NCBI GenBank assembly: GCA_049724395.1
Contig: JAUGWO010000097.1
Coordinates: 62,001-126,000 of the forward strand
Source of the DNA: Spongospora subterranea f. sp. subterranea
Taxonomy: Eukaryota > Endomyxa: Phytomyxea > Phytomyxea > Plasmodiophorida
DNA length: 64,000 nt
Direction of reading: 5' to 3'
Positions 42,159 to 55,500 of this stretch are shown one piece after another. The notes under the pieces were generated by a model. It worked only from the letters and a program-made list of their open reading frames with translations, ran no database searches and was not told where the DNA came from. Position 1 is the stretch's first letter. Each line of letters starts with the position of its first letter. Made by a program: the position numbers and the translations under genes.

Positions 42159-45100
42159 ATGGCAGGGGTCGTCTGGAATGTGCTTTACACTAAACATAAG
42201 GTGTGCTTGCTCATGCACACGTTTTGACGTCTATCTGATTGTCTTCAGAGTCAAAAGCGAAAGGTATGGCATGAAGGCGTTGTTCGCTTTCAAGAAAAAA
42301 GTCGCAAGGTATGAATAAGCATTGTGTAGTTCTTAGTTATTCGCCAAAATGCTTTATGGTAAAGAGTTATTAGTATTCGATCGTGATGACGCCTTGCTGT
42401 AGGTGTCCTTATATGATGAAATTTCAGGTCATGTTCTTGATGAGCTTTTCCTGGGACCATCATTTTGTCTCGAATCAGGGGTCATCATAGAACTTCCAAA
42501 CTACCTTGTGGACCCTGACCAAGCTGTAACTTTTCACATTCCAATTTCTGTTTCAGTTGTACTTATATATTCATGATTTATCCAAGTCTCAGGATGGACC
42601 GTCGTCTTTAGCACCGTCAGCGACCTCAGATGCGGGTGAGTTTGATGATTTTGGTTCAGATGTTCATTGTGACAATGCACATTAAGGTGCATGGAAAGTA
42701 TCTAAAGTGTGCTCTCGCCCGAATGTAATTTCTGAGATGGTATCGAATATTTTTTTTTTAACTTCATGTTTCGTTTTAGCTATTGCCCGTGAAACGATTA
42801 CACACGAACATTGCAATTCGTGAATCTACCGGGCACCTTAAACGTTCGTGCTCTATTTACACCGGCAGCTCAAATTTTCGGTTTTTTGGAGTGGTGGAAT
42901 GCTTAGAGTTGCTAAATTTTTCCTCTGAACTGTCTTCGAGAAAATCGTCTTTATTATGCCCAAAAATGGCAATCCCAGACGTTTTTTCTAACATACGGTG
43001 ATTTATTTTTGTGTTCAACTTATGCGTTGCTAAATCCATCTGTAGCGATTACACCAGAATATTCGTCGATTGCATTTTTGCCGAAATTAATACTGCATTA
43101 TGTGGGTTAATTGCTTTCCTGCGATGACAATCTCTCTAAACTTAGTGAAAGATGACACAGCAATGGAATTTGCACGATTGTATTGGGGGGTCACGAATGT
43201 TCAGGGAGCCCCCTTTCCGACAATTCCCAAAGTGTTTGAACAATGGCCCCGGTGTGGCCGCCATGGGTGTATCCGATTGCTGTATTATGTGTAACTTGAG
43301 CCCTGAGTTTCCTTTTCAGCACTATGCAAGCTGGAGCAGCTTGACGCTGGCTGCAAGGGGCCAATCTATCGATGTCAGATAAAAAATTGCGTTTTCAGAG
43401 TGAATAAGGTACTTTCATCTCGGTAACTGCAACGACGTTGTAACATCACGCAGGAGCAAGCTTTGTCAATCAATAGCCAAAATGCGAACTTTTTGATCTC
43501 CCCTAGTGCACACCATCAAAGACAAAAGTATTATCATTCGAATCATGTGCTGTATTTTCCGTTCTGTGAACTGATGTGCATAGTAAGCTCAATATTGGAG
43601 AGCGATTGTCATCGGCTCATATTGCTACCAGCCCGGAAAAGCTGATCAACCTGGCAAAGGATCAAAAACGAGATTATTTTTGAGATTATTGAAAGTAACA
43701 GACCCATCGTCGTCATTCTCCATGCATGATTGCTGGATTATATCAAATTCCCCTTCGTTTCAAGCCGAAGTAGATTGCACCGAGCCGTTCTGGTTGCTAG
43801 CAGCGACATCGATGTAAGCCATGGAAGCAAATGTGTTTCTTCCGTGATATTTTTTAGGTACCATGGACCATCGAAGTCAGGTACTATAGAAGTACAATGT
43901 CTTCCTTCCTTGTCAATCTCGCAAATCATTACACGTCGACGTAAATTTCAGAGCTTTTATTCCCATACAATCATTGACAGCCCACAGGCGTTCATAAAGA
44001 TTTGTTTGCGATGAGGAGTGAAAATCTACGCAGTGAAGTTAGCATGCTTACCCAATTGGTTACCTTACGGGAATGTCAGCATCTTCCTTCGTTGGTGTTA
44101 TCAGTACTGGACCCTATGCGAACCCCGGCCAACTTTGCTGAATCCTCCGAGAACTATCATGGTGAAGGGAGTCCAACGAATCCCTTTTCGGCTATCGAAA
44201 CTATCAGAGACGATATAGCTAAGGTAAAGTTTTACCCCTCAACTTTTATTATACTCATAATCATGTTATCTGTAGAAATACGCGTTAAATTACGATCAAG
44301 CGTTTGTATTAGGTAAGGTTTCGCAGTGGTTCAATGGCAGTCCAGATTCGCCGCAAAAGTCACCATTTATTCTTGTTCATGGCGTTTTCGGATCTGTAAT
44401 ATTGTTGTTTGGGTCACTTTTACAACTTTGTCTCAATCACTTGTAGGGAAAAAGCCACCTCTTAGCTGCTGTGATAATTTTCCTTTCCCATGTATTTGAA
44501 GAGATCAATGACCATTCTTCCCGTATTCTTGTGGCGTCGCTGACGAACGTTGCAGGTATTGCACCTCCTGGCTTTGCAATGCGCTCTGTCATTGTGTGCT
44601 GTATTTAGTCGACAACATACTACTGTCCCTTCAAGCTTCTGGGTTTACAGATTTTGCAAGGGTTGGCTCCGTTAAAAATATCGCAAAGCCTATTCTCCCC
44701 CACGTCGTTCACTGGTATATTACACGAGATTGTCTCATAATCGGAGTTTTTTTTCAATCGAATGCAGGTGCGAAGAAGCTGATGCGCAATTAGAAGCTGC
44801 TGCCGCAATGACAGCTTATCGAGAAATGCTGAATGATGATACACTATCATATGCAGACAAAAAGCATGTTCAAGAAGCCATCGTCTCGCTTTCAGATCAG
44901 AGAAACGAGCGACGGGCTGAGCGATTAAAAAGTATAAGGGTTGTAGGTAAGTTTATTACTCAATACTTTTATCAAATAACATGCAAGATAATCCAGGTGT
45001 GACATGCGCGTCAACTGAGCTTTCCATTTTCTCCGATAACCAGTTTACTTTTGCTTTACTTGATGAATGTTCTCAGATGACCGAGGTACGTGTTATCTCT

Positions 45101-46655
45101 TCCAACGTAGATTTGGAGCGCTGATTCAGTTTTGTAGTGTATGAGCATTCTGCCATTGACAAAGTTCAGGTCCAGCCGTGCGATTTTAATGGGGTATTCT
45201 TTATGCAGATGAATGGCATATCGTTTCTGGATGTTTATAGATATCAGTGATCCTCTGCAGTTACCTCCAGTGACGCGAACACCTGCTTCATCATCCGCGG
45301 ATAACGAAAGTCACGGTTTGTCGAAGACGCTGTTTATGCGCTTATGTAACGCTGGTCAGGAAACGATTTTTTTAAGAAAACAGGTTGGACATTGTACACG
45401 TTTTGAGTGTCTTCTTCAGTGTCTAACTCTGCAGTAGTATAGATGCCATCCGGACATAAGCAATCTTTGTAATCGCTTATTTTACTCACAAAAAATTCTT
45501 AGTGCGTAAAAAGATGGAGTATATGTCTTACTTTATTTACACTACTGTAGACGGATGTACAAAAGAAGATCGAGCTGCGATATTGCCTGGTCTTCCAGCT
45601 TTATTTTTTTTGGACATGCCTGTCGAGTCCACCCGGCAGATGAAAACTCTCAATGGGTCTCTGTACAATCCTGGTGCAGCTTCGCTATATCCTGTTCTGT
45701 AAAGCCTGCATTTTTATACTGCGATCTGCATAGATGAGGTTCGTGTAATCTGTAATTTATTGACAGTAATGCTAGCGGGTGACCTGCCAGGGGAGGTCAC
45801 TATTGGCGTTATTGCGCTGTGAGTGGAAATATTCGTTGTCAACCTAAATATTGACTCTGTCCCAAAGATACAAGGCACAGGAAGATCGCCTTCGTCAGGC
45901 ATTAGCCCCCATAGTTGCATCTATTGATATCAAGATCGAAATTTCCACAGTAGATGCATTTCAGGTTACAACTTTTCGTTGAGGCGCCTGATAGTAAAGA
46001 AGTCTAATTGCTGTTTTAGGGGTCGGAAAAAGATATTATCATTGTATCAACGGTGAGGTCTGAGGGTATTGGTTTCACAAATTGTCCTCGACGCTTGAAT
46101 GTTACACTTTCTCGTGCAAAGGTAAGAGTAATGAGTTTTTTTTTGAGAACTTATTGATAATCAAAAAAACTGTTTCCAGCTTCACATGATCATTGTAGGT
46201 TCCAGCAACGCGCTTCGCTTGGACCCTTTGTAGATGTTCTTTGTCGGTCGTCTCTTATCTCTTCTGACGCGAAAGCACAGGTGGGCAGACATTCTTCGTT
46301 ACTGTGGCGCTCTGGCGCGCGAAACTTCCGCTATGGATCTTCCTGGACTGCCTCACATTTTTAGAGAATCTTTTGGAGATCAATCTTCTGTATATTTATC
46401 TTCGATTGCGGGTTCCACTCACATAATGAAGCTTAGGACTTTGTAAAGAGGGAAATTGAAATTTCTCATACCCGACCAGTCATGAAAACAGACTACACTG
46501 CATTGCCTATCTTGAAAGATGAAGTTTATCAAGGCTCCCGCATTATTGAGGATGACTGGTCCTGGGCGATGACTACTGATGAGATCAGGGACGACCCACG
46601 TCCCTCAAAAGCCACATTGAATTCAATTTCGGAGCCTGACGACATCTTTGTTTGA
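42159..46655 (+). CDS. ZGRF1: ZGRF1-type DNA helicase (DUF2439 + SF1 helicase)
   Basis: Homologue of the 5'-to-3' helicase that acts in interstrand-crosslink repair and D-loop dissolution. ATG 42159 gives [14 protein letters not shown], spliced (about 47 bp) to [14 protein letters not shown] and [13 protein letters not shown], the DUF2439 domain (about residues 1-75). The middle has the family's [13 protein letters not shown] and [13 protein letters not shown] segments. The helicase core has Walker [44 protein letters not shown] (Walker B), [38 protein letters not shown] and [10 protein letters not shown]. The C-terminus ends EPDDIFV-stop at 46655. About 15-20 short exons; several middle joins (42.6-44.3 kb) are approximate. 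The GRF zinc finger was not located. Confidence 0.85.
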
Positions 46656-46890
46656 ATCAAAGCTTAGCTGCAATAAAGGAATAATAATCTGCTGTCATAC
46701 CATGAAGTTTGATTGGTAAGGACATGCAATTTGAAATCTACAAACATCGAACTCCAGTGTGTTTCAAGATTTTAAGTTCCCCGGTAAGTTTTAATTGTTG
46801 AAGGGATAAGGAGAGCTGTTGAATTTTGTGGATCCAATAGCTTCCAAGTGCAATGAATCAACACCAATCAGTACTCCGAACGTGTCGAAT

Positions 46891-47439
46891 TCAAACGGCA
46901 TTGAACGATGCAACGCGACAATCAAACCTAATACTTGCGAATCGAGGATTGGGTGATTGTGGACAGATTTCATCATCCATCAACAGATGAATTTTTCGAT
47001 GCGGTATCAGTGCCTGCGTCGTTTGACACTTCTTCCCACATGTCTTGCACAACAATCGCTCAGCGACTGTGCGCGGACAATCGACAGCAATGAATTCAGA
47101 TCCATTTTTCTTAATGAAACTCTGACCGAAAAGCATGTGAAGCGTTGACTGCACATGTTTGATTGAGCCAACCGAAACATCACTATTCCTGGACGGGGTT
47201 AAATCGCAGCTCGCCTCCCTTTTGCTCGAAGAGACAGACCCGCCAGACGTGGTGCAAATCACCGACAAATCAGCTGACGGCAGTGCAAGTGTGGTCAGGG
47301 CGGCTGGCTCTGAGGGCTGTGTGCCAACCACCCGACCAATTATCGAGCGCTTCACCGCGGAGAACTCTGGTTCGTCGATCGCGCCGGCTTTGAGCAGGGC
47401 GTTCAGCTCCTTCAGCTGATCGATAAACGACTCCGACAT
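46891..47439 (-). CDS. SHOCT-like plus C2H2 zinc-finger protein
   Basis: ATG 47439 starts MSESFIDQLKELNALLKAGAI, followed by DEPEFSAVKRSIIG: the SHOCT-type short helical hairpin that mediates oligomerisation or binding. After a Ser/Thr linker, residues near 130-155 carry a C2H2-like finger (CPRTVAERLLCKTCGKKC then HRKIH). Similar head-to-finger arrangements occur in multicopy oomycete proteins, some of them transposase-derived, so this may be a domesticated or decaying element gene rather than an ordinary host gene. The 3' end is unclear; readings continue on this strand to about 46791. Confidence 0.45.
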   Translation of the reverse strand: MSESFIDQLKELNALLKAGAIDEPEFSAVKRSIIGRVVGTQPSEPAALTTLALPSADLSVICTTSGGSVSSSKREASCDLTPSRNSDVSVGSIKHVQSTLHMLFGQSFIKKNGSEFIAVDCPRTVAERLLCKTCGKKCQTTQALIPHRKIHLLMDDEICPQSPNPRFASIRFDCRVASFNAV

Positions 47440-48373
47440 GAAGCGGCAATGACGTTCGACGTGCAATGACCACTGTGAGAGAACGAAGTGGCCAGAAATA
47501 TCCCATAAAATCGATATATTAAGACTTTTTCGCTGGAATTGGGGGTGTGAATTTAGTGCTGAGAATTGAGACTTTTTGCCATCCGGATCCGGGGTTGAAG
47601 GGTCTTACGGTCCCAACTCAGGGTTCGAGCCTTAGTAGAAATGGTCTTGTCACAATGAATTCAACATGTTGAGTTAATCGTGCGAAGTCGAGAGAGCTAA
47701 CGGTCAGCAACGCCGATTTCCAGCGCTCTAACCACATTCTCCCCGGTATGTCAATGTGGATGTTTGACGATCTTATTTCAGCAAGCAAATGTCTGATTGC
47801 TGAGCAGTGTCAATTACCAATCTAAAACAAAAAATATGCCTCGCGAGACCAATTTGAAACAATTTTCCGCCAAATGCGCATGATCACCATCCTCCTCATC
47901 AGAAGTACATCTCCCGCGTTATCTGAACCCGGATCCGCTATTGATAAGGAAAGGTCTGATTATCGGTTATTCATCAATCAGTGTAATTTGGTTTAAGTTG
48001 GTCAAGTCTGCCAACTATTCCAGATATGGACAAATTTTCGTTCATTATCAGCTCGCTGATGTTCCTGGGGACGTTAAAAGGTGCCATCAAAGGGGAACAG
48101 TAGCTTGCGCTGACTCGTGCCTCGGCCTGGGGGTCGCTGTTTCAAAATATGGGCATTATGGATTCGCGCTGGAGTCAGCGCAAATTGTTCCCATTCGATG
48201 GCACTTGTAACGTCCCCAGCCGGCATTCATTGATCCAGTGCTGGTCATGTAATGACATTAACAATGGTGCTGTGGCCTCCAGTCAGCGGCTTACGATACT
48301 CCACGGACCACGGCAACATACACACTTCATCGCACACACTCTATATTGCATTCGTAGAACAGTTGTATTGAAT
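47440..48373. other. 0.9-kb stretch without a recognisable gene
   Basis: Upstream regions of the SHOCT-type gene (minus) and the aminopeptidase gene (plus). Short frames only; no repeats. A GGGTTCGAGCC string near 47620 looks like a tRNA T-arm, but no tRNA folds around it. Confidence 0.4.
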
Positions 48374-51300
48374 ATGGAAGGAACCCAACAACAACGGGAA
48401 CTTCTCCCTTCATGCATTCGACCCGTCCACTATGAATTAACTCTAACACCAGACTTGACGGAGTGCACGTTTACTGGCATATGTTCGATCGATGTTGATG
48501 TTTTGTCTTCGACGGACACTATTGTTCTCAATGCAAAAGATATGAAAGTGGAATCAGTGAAAATAAGCTTGGGTATTGCCGTAAAGTCATTTGATATCGA
48601 TACTGCTAAGGACTGGCTCTCTGTTCGCTTAAACAAGCAATTGCCCGTTGGCAAAGCGACTATGTGCGTACCTGTTGTTTCAATAGGAGTTTTCTTCATT
48701 CTCATAATCTGTAAAGCACTTTCAACTACACTGGAATTTTGAATGATAAGATGTGTGGGTTTTATGCAAGTAAGTACGAAAGTTCCGGCGTCCAAAAAAC
48801 CATGGCAGTCACGCAATTCGAGGTTTGTCTTCTCAACCAGGTACTGCTTAATTTGCGATTACGATCAATGAACAGGCATGCGATGCGAGGAGAGCATTAC
48901 CTTGTTGGGACGAGCCTGCGATAAAAGCAACGTTTGGGGTCTCCCTGGTTATTGATAAAGTCCGTATTTTCATTTTTTCATGCAATTCAGTTTTTATGCT
49001 CAGTTATTTCCAGGACCTTGTTGCCGTGAGTAATATGCCAGAAAGTGCAGTGGAGGACATGGGCAACGGTAAAGTCAAGCGAACTTTCAGTAACACTCCC
49101 ATCATGTCCACATACCTATTGGCGTTCATTGCTGGAGAATTTGACAATGTTGAAACGGTAAGTTTTCCTCGGGAATTGTCGTTCGCGCCGAACTTTTTTT
49201 GCTCATTGGTTTCTAATACTCAGGTCTCTCGTGACGGCGTTGTAATTCGCGTTTTTACCCCAGTGGGTGAAAAACGGCAAGGAGAGTTTGCCGTAGATAT
49301 CGCTGTTAAATGTCTTGATTTCTACAACGAATATTTCGAGATCAAGTATCCCTTGCCTAAGGTATTTTTATCAATCCGCTGCGATCATGGACGTCATTAG
49401 CCTTACCTAGCTTGATTTACTTGCAATCCCTGATTTCGCTTCTGGTGCTATGGAAAAGGTCGGACATATATATCATTGCTTGGGAGTGCAACATTTGACT
49501 TTGCCTCGTTTTTCAGTTGGTTTTCGGGAGAATACGATTGTTTCGTTTCTCACAGTTGCGTTTGTAGCTGGGGATGCGTAACATATCGCTCCACTGCTCT
49601 CCTAGTTGATCCGGAAAAGTCTTCAGCTTCAACAAAGCAATATGTGGCGTTAGTTGTTGCCCATGAACTTGCTCATCAATGGTTCGGTAACGTACGTCTT
49701 ACTGTGCAAAGATGTCATTGGATAATTAATGTTGATTTCTCTAGCTCGTGACAATGGAATGGTGGACAGATTTATGGTTAAATGGTAAGTTTTATTCAAA
49801 TGCCAGAAAATATTATCATTTAGTAATAAGATAGAGGGTTTCGCTTCCTGGGTTGAGTATCTTGCAGTCGATCACTTGTTTCCTGATTGGAAAATGTAAT
49901 ACAAATACCCCCTTCATGTTCTTTTATCTTACATTCACTCTTAGGTGGACGCAATTTGTATCTCAGGTATCAACGATCCACTCTCGGCCTGGAATGTCTC
50001 CATTTACAGTTAACAGGACTTTGGGAATGCTCTCTCGTTGGATGCGCTACTAAACTCTCATCCTGTCGAGGTTCCTGTGTTCAAGGCATCTGAAGGTATG
50101 TTCGTTTTCAAAATCATTGTCGTACAACTTCTCACAATTTTTTTTAGTTGATGAAATTTTTGATTCAATCAGCTACTGCAAAGGTTCTCCATCATTCTTG
50201 AAATGGAAGTCGTTCTTTGACCTATTGAAACTAGGTGGTTCGATTATTCGAATGTTGGTCAGCTATCTAGGAGATGAGGCTTTTCGTAAAGGTATCCACG
50301 CTATTACTCTTTGTTTCAAACAACAGTTTTTCATTACGCGTAGGCATGGTTTTGTATTTGAACCGTCATTCGTACGGGAATGCCAGCACTATTGATTTGT
50401 GGAATGCTCTTGGTGAATCGACCGGCAAGCCTGTTGCCTCCGTCATGGAAAAGTGGACGCAGACTCAGGTACAACACCTATGATAAGGCATAACCTGTTA
50501 AGAATTAAATTTTCAGGGATTTCCTGTTATTTTTGTTGAAAATGATCCGACGCATACTAGTTTGTGTCTTCGCCAAGAAAGGCAAGCAGTATGAGATCAA
50601 TTTACAGAGTTGTTTTGATTGGACTCTAGGTTCTTGGTGGAAGGCGTCTCCGATAAATTCACGGCGCAGATTTGGCCCATTCCCATCTCTATGGTGACGG
50701 ACCGTTCCAACCAGCTCTCAATAGGTTTATTTTCGAAAAAAAATGGTATGTTACATTCAAGTGTATTTTTTACAATTCTTATTTTATTCAGAATCCTTCG
50801 CCTTTGGTGAGCTGAAGCCTTCCTTCGTAAAGCTCAACGCTGGTCAATCTGGAGTGTACCGTGTCCGGTATTCTACAGAAATGTTCGATAAAATCATCAC
50901 CGCCATCAAGGACTCGAAATTGACAGATCCTGCAGACAGGTCCGTTCGCCATCGCGTCTTGACTTGCACAATGAAAACCGTTATGTAGACTTGGTGTACA
51001 AAATGACGCAATTGCATTGGCTCAAGCTGGACTTTTGCAAACACCGAACGTTTTGAATTTGCTGCTGTCTTACGTCAGTGAAACGAATTATACTGTATGG
51101 TCGGATATCATGTCAGCCAATGTCGGCAAAGTTAAAGGGTAAGGCTGGTTGAGTAATGGATTTTCGCGTTTTTAACTTGAATGTTAGATTGCTGATCATG
51201 GATAAGGAGCTGTATCACAAATTCAAGCAGTTCGTTCAAGAATTATTGAGAGATGTTGCTACGCTCGTAGGATGGGATGCTAAACCGGCTGATGATCACC

Positions 51301-52107
51301 TCACGTCAATGTTGAGAAGTCTAGTTATTCCTAAGATTGGTTATAAACATGTTCTTGATCAAATATTCCGGGCTGACACATATGCTCTTCAGGTATTAAT
51401 GGAGACCCTTCTACAATTGCTGAAGCTTTGAGGCGTTTCGATTTATTTGCGGAGTCAAATTTCCAGTCCGATCTTTCACCGGATTTGAGAACTGGTGTAT
51501 ATTGTATCGCCATTGCAAATCGTGGTGTTTCAGCTTATGAAACGCTTTTGAAGCTTTATCGAACAACCTCCTCACCAAGAAGAAAAGGTTCTGACACATT
51601 TATCTTTGTGACCGTTGATATCTTATTCAATTGTTGTTAGGTGCGCATTCTCTCGTCCCTTGGAGCTGCTGAAGATCCTGCACTTCTTCAAAGCGCAATA
51701 GATTTATGTTTTTCTAATGACGTTCGCAAGCAAGACATCATGTACATCCTTCGAGGAGTGGCGGCTAATCCGTTAGGTGTTAAGCTGGCTTGGCAATGGC
51801 TTCAAGATCATTATGACGAAATTGTCAAAAGCTTCGGCAATGGTCCGAACTTTAGCCGATTGATTTCTTATGCCACAAGTAATTTTACTTCGCATGAGAT
51901 GGCGAAAGAGGTGATTTCGATTGTTTTCGCCTGCACTCAAAACCAATCTTATTGTGTTTCCAGATATCCACATTTTTTGATAATCACGAAGCAGTTGGAG
52001 CTGAACGTACAATTAAACAAAGCATCGAACAGATTGAAGCAGCTGCGTCTTGGCTTGCGCGTGATCGGGAAGTTCTGAAGAATTGGCTTGGTACCCGTTA
52101 CGGATGA
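48374..52107 (+). CDS. NPEPPS: Puromycin-sensitive-type M1 aminopeptidase
   Basis: Zinc metallopeptidase that trims N-terminal residues from cytosolic peptides. ATG 48374; the N-terminal domain begins [20 protein letters not shown], then [33 protein letters not shown]. Catalytic part: [11 protein letters not shown](K), [19 protein letters not shown] (HExxH zinc site, about 49.66 kb), [21 protein letters not shown] (third ligand Glu), [12 protein letters not shown], and a Tyr-bearing loop. The C-terminal ERAP1-like domain runs to the stop at 52107 ([31 protein letters not shown]). About 18 exons. At GAMEN (about 49456) the sequence has one base too many to splice into the expected Trp-Gly, so the Asn and frame are lost as written. 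All other joins fit. Confidence 0.9.
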
Positions 52108-52501
52108 GTTTTGATTTACAATTCGATCAGCATAAACGGCAATGGTTGTTTTTATGATTTTTAAATTGGAAAAGTAAAAGAACGCCTCAGCGCTCAGTTG
52201 TGACCATGGAAATCTCAGAAACGGCTTTTAATCTTCAGTTCTATCTCGGTGCTGCTCGCCACATGGATTAGTTTGAAGTCGATGAAAATTGTACAGATTT
52301 TTGCGAATGAGATGGCAAAATGGACTCAAAATGGCCGTGCTGTCCGTGAATAGCGCGGTTTATTCTGATGATACATTAGGTTATGTTAAAGCTGAAACAT
52401 CATCCTGACCCTTATCCTGGTCCAGATAACGGGCTCAGAGGATTATAAAACACAGCTCTGATCGTGAGGCACCGTCGCCTGATACACAGCCAATCGGGGC
52501 G
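52108..52501. other. Intergenic between aminopeptidase and VPS15
   Basis: About 400 bases in tandem orientation: 3' end of the aminopeptidase transcript and the VPS15 promoter. No motif or reading frame I can support. Confidence 0.4.
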
Positions 52502-55500
52502 ATGGGCAACCAGCTCGGTATGGGCCAGGCTGGTGGCTCCCTACACGATTTGCCGTCGTTGCTACTGGAGCTTTCACCAAATCTTACCTTTCGCCGCAAT
52601 TTGGGCGGGGGAAAGGTACCAGGACAATGATATTTCAACGCCATCGGACAATGGCGTTGTACTAATGGCGCATTAACAGGTGCTGAAAACCATCAAGTGT
52701 AGTCATGGCGATGGTACCTTAGTTGTGAAAATATATATCCGCCGAGACCCATCGTTAACGCTCCTAACATCTTATGGATCCGAACTTGACCTGATTGCCA
52801 CACGCTGCGGCTCAACCCCATCCCTTCTCTCGTTTATATCCTGGCATGTTTCGTCGCGCGCAGCGTTTCTTGTCCGTCCCTTTATCGCTAGTAATTTGCA
52901 TGAGAGATTTCATTCACGACCATTCATAACTCATATGGAGAAGGTTCCCGTGTGTTTGTCAAGTCTTTAAGCTTCGGTTGACTTGTTGATCTTAGGCATG
53001 GATAACTTATTCTTTCCTAAGAGCGGTCGAGAAGCTCCATGGATTTGGAATATGCCACTCTGATATAAAGTCAGAAAGTTCGTGCTGTTTTATCGTTTCA
53101 GTGGAAATCTGTTTCTGAATTAACACTGTAGATGTTTTGTTGACGTCGTTTCAATGGGTGATACTGGCGGATGTATCGTCTTTTTTCAAACCAGTTTTGA
53201 TACCAGACGATAATCCATTCGGATTTTCACACTTTCTTTGACTCTTGCCGAGATGCATCTCAGCGACCGAGATGTTATATCGCCCCTGAGAGGCACGTTT
53301 GTCAACACCTTCATTACGCTAGGTTAAAATAGTCCCTATAGATTCACTAGCACAGTCAACATTGATGGCTCAGAAGGAAGCAAATTGCACCCTTCAATGG
53401 ACATATTCTCCTCAGGCTGCGTTATATCCGAAATATTTTTGGAGGGAGAAGCATTGGTAATTATCAATATCGATGTTATATTGATTTGTTTGTAAGCCTG
53501 AGACTTAGTTTGACCTTCTCCATTTACTGTCGTATAAGAAGAATCAGTTCGACCCGAGTTCATCAATCGATAAAATCGACTGCGCCGAAGCTCGACAGCT
53601 GGTTAGGCAGTGCATTGAATTGGACCCTGAGCAACGCCCGACAGCGTCGGAATGTCTCAAAAGATTTGGAGGTCATAAACAGGTTGCATGCGGAAAATGT
53701 GCCAATTCTTTCAACAGGAACGTTATTTCCTGAGGCGTTTCCCATCATGTATGAAGTTTTAGAACAATCTGTCAATGAAAATTTCGCTTTACCTGATGAT
53801 AAGATATCGCATCTCTGGTCCACGTTCCCGGAACTTTTGACGTCTATCAGCGGCAATCCCAGGGCATCCAAGCTCAACAAAGTCTTCTCTAGACTGAATC
53901 GTTTTCCGGAAAGCTTTATAGGCGGGTCAACGTGAATCGTGATTTTGTTATTCTGAATACAGAGCAGGTACCAAAGAATGCCAGAGTCGCTGCGAAAGCT
54001 CAGCCGGAGATTCTCCTGGATCTGTACCGACAAAGCAGTGTCCTGTTGACCAGGAACCCCCATCGAGCAACGCTGGGGATCAAACTCCGCTTAGGGATCA
54101 ACATGATCATCTGGATAACGGTTCCACAAGCGCTATTCCTCTTCCTCTAGTGTTATTTGGTGGGGTTATTTCGCGATTTTCATGCCCGGTAATTAATATT
54201 CTCCCGTTTAGTTTGCGCAAACATGAGAAACGCTGTTAGGTCGGAATCGAAACTGATGGCTATCGAAATGTTAGAGTCACTCGCCTTTGCTGTCAACGAC
54301 TTCACTCGCACTAATAGGATTGTTCCTTTTATTATCGCCATGACCTCGGATCCCAAGTAATCTCTTTATGTTGTTCCCATACTCAGGAGTAGCTCACTGT
54401 GGTTCATAGTGCCTTAGTCAGGGCGGTCTCCATTTCTGTATTGACCAAAGTTCTTCGTCTTGTCAAAGCTCTGTCTTCAGTTGATAAACATATCTGGGCA
54501 GAGTAAGAATCCGGTACATGCAACAGAATGCGTTTGTTGATTTTATCCAAGGTATATCTTCCCGTCGCTGGCGCCGTTGCCGTCAGACCCCCACGAAATT
54601 GTAAAAATCAGTTTTGCTCAGGTCTGATATCTTGCGCGTTTTCTTTATCAATATCTTACCTGTGAACAGAATATCGCAACGTTGGCTGATACTGCCCGTC
54701 GGTTTTTCGACATGGAGTACACTGATGATAGAAACGTACCCATTTTAAAGACGTCCGAAAAGGATTTAGAAGTGATATTTTCATGATCAATTTTGCCGAA
54801 TTTTCTGACAGTAGTCCATCTAGGTGCTGCAGTCAAGCATCTGTCAGCTGGTTGGGGATGCGTTAACGGCAAGTAGCAGCTGCGTGAAGATCGCAATCTT
54901 ATCCGACATTGCCAGGCTTGGCATTTTTTTCGGCAAGGATCGGTGCAATAATTGGCTATTACCGATGCTTATCTCCGTTCTCAACGATCGAGATTGGCAA
55001 CTAAGGGCTGGTAAGTTTCACATAACGTTGAGCATGGTGGTCTTTCTCACGATCCTTTGATTTAGCTTTTTTCTGTAATGCCATCGGAATTTCAATTTAC
55101 GTGGGGACAGTAGCTTTCCAAAATTTTTTGCTTCCCTGTATCGAGCAAGCCTTATTCGATGTAGAAGAAACCGTAGTTATACGCGCTTTGGAAGCGTTAA
55201 TCGCTCAAGTAGAAATCGGTATGGAAAAATTCGCGGCGTGTCAATTTCTCTAGGTTCAAAGCTGTTCATATTAGGGTTGTTCGAGCAAAAAGTTCTTATC
55301 AACGTGGCAAGCCGGGTTATTCCACTACTTTGTCATCCGTCTACTTGGATAAGGCTAACATCCCTTAATTTTATCTGCGGCGTCATTCGACATTTAGGCC
55401 CGGTTAAGTTTTATTGCTTTTCTGGGCCCGTATTTCCCACCCTTTCTTCATCCCCAATCTGAGATTTTTCTTTATTCGAAGTAAGTCCGAGTATTTTGGT

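Noticed and set aside
42510-42560. 31-bp intron in the ZGRF1-type gene
   Set aside because: A donor 17 bases earlier gives a 48-bp intron in frame, in line with the other introns.
47600-47650. tRNA-like T-arm sequence (GGGTTCGAGCC)
   Set aside because: No matching acceptor stem, D-arm or anticodon arm around it.
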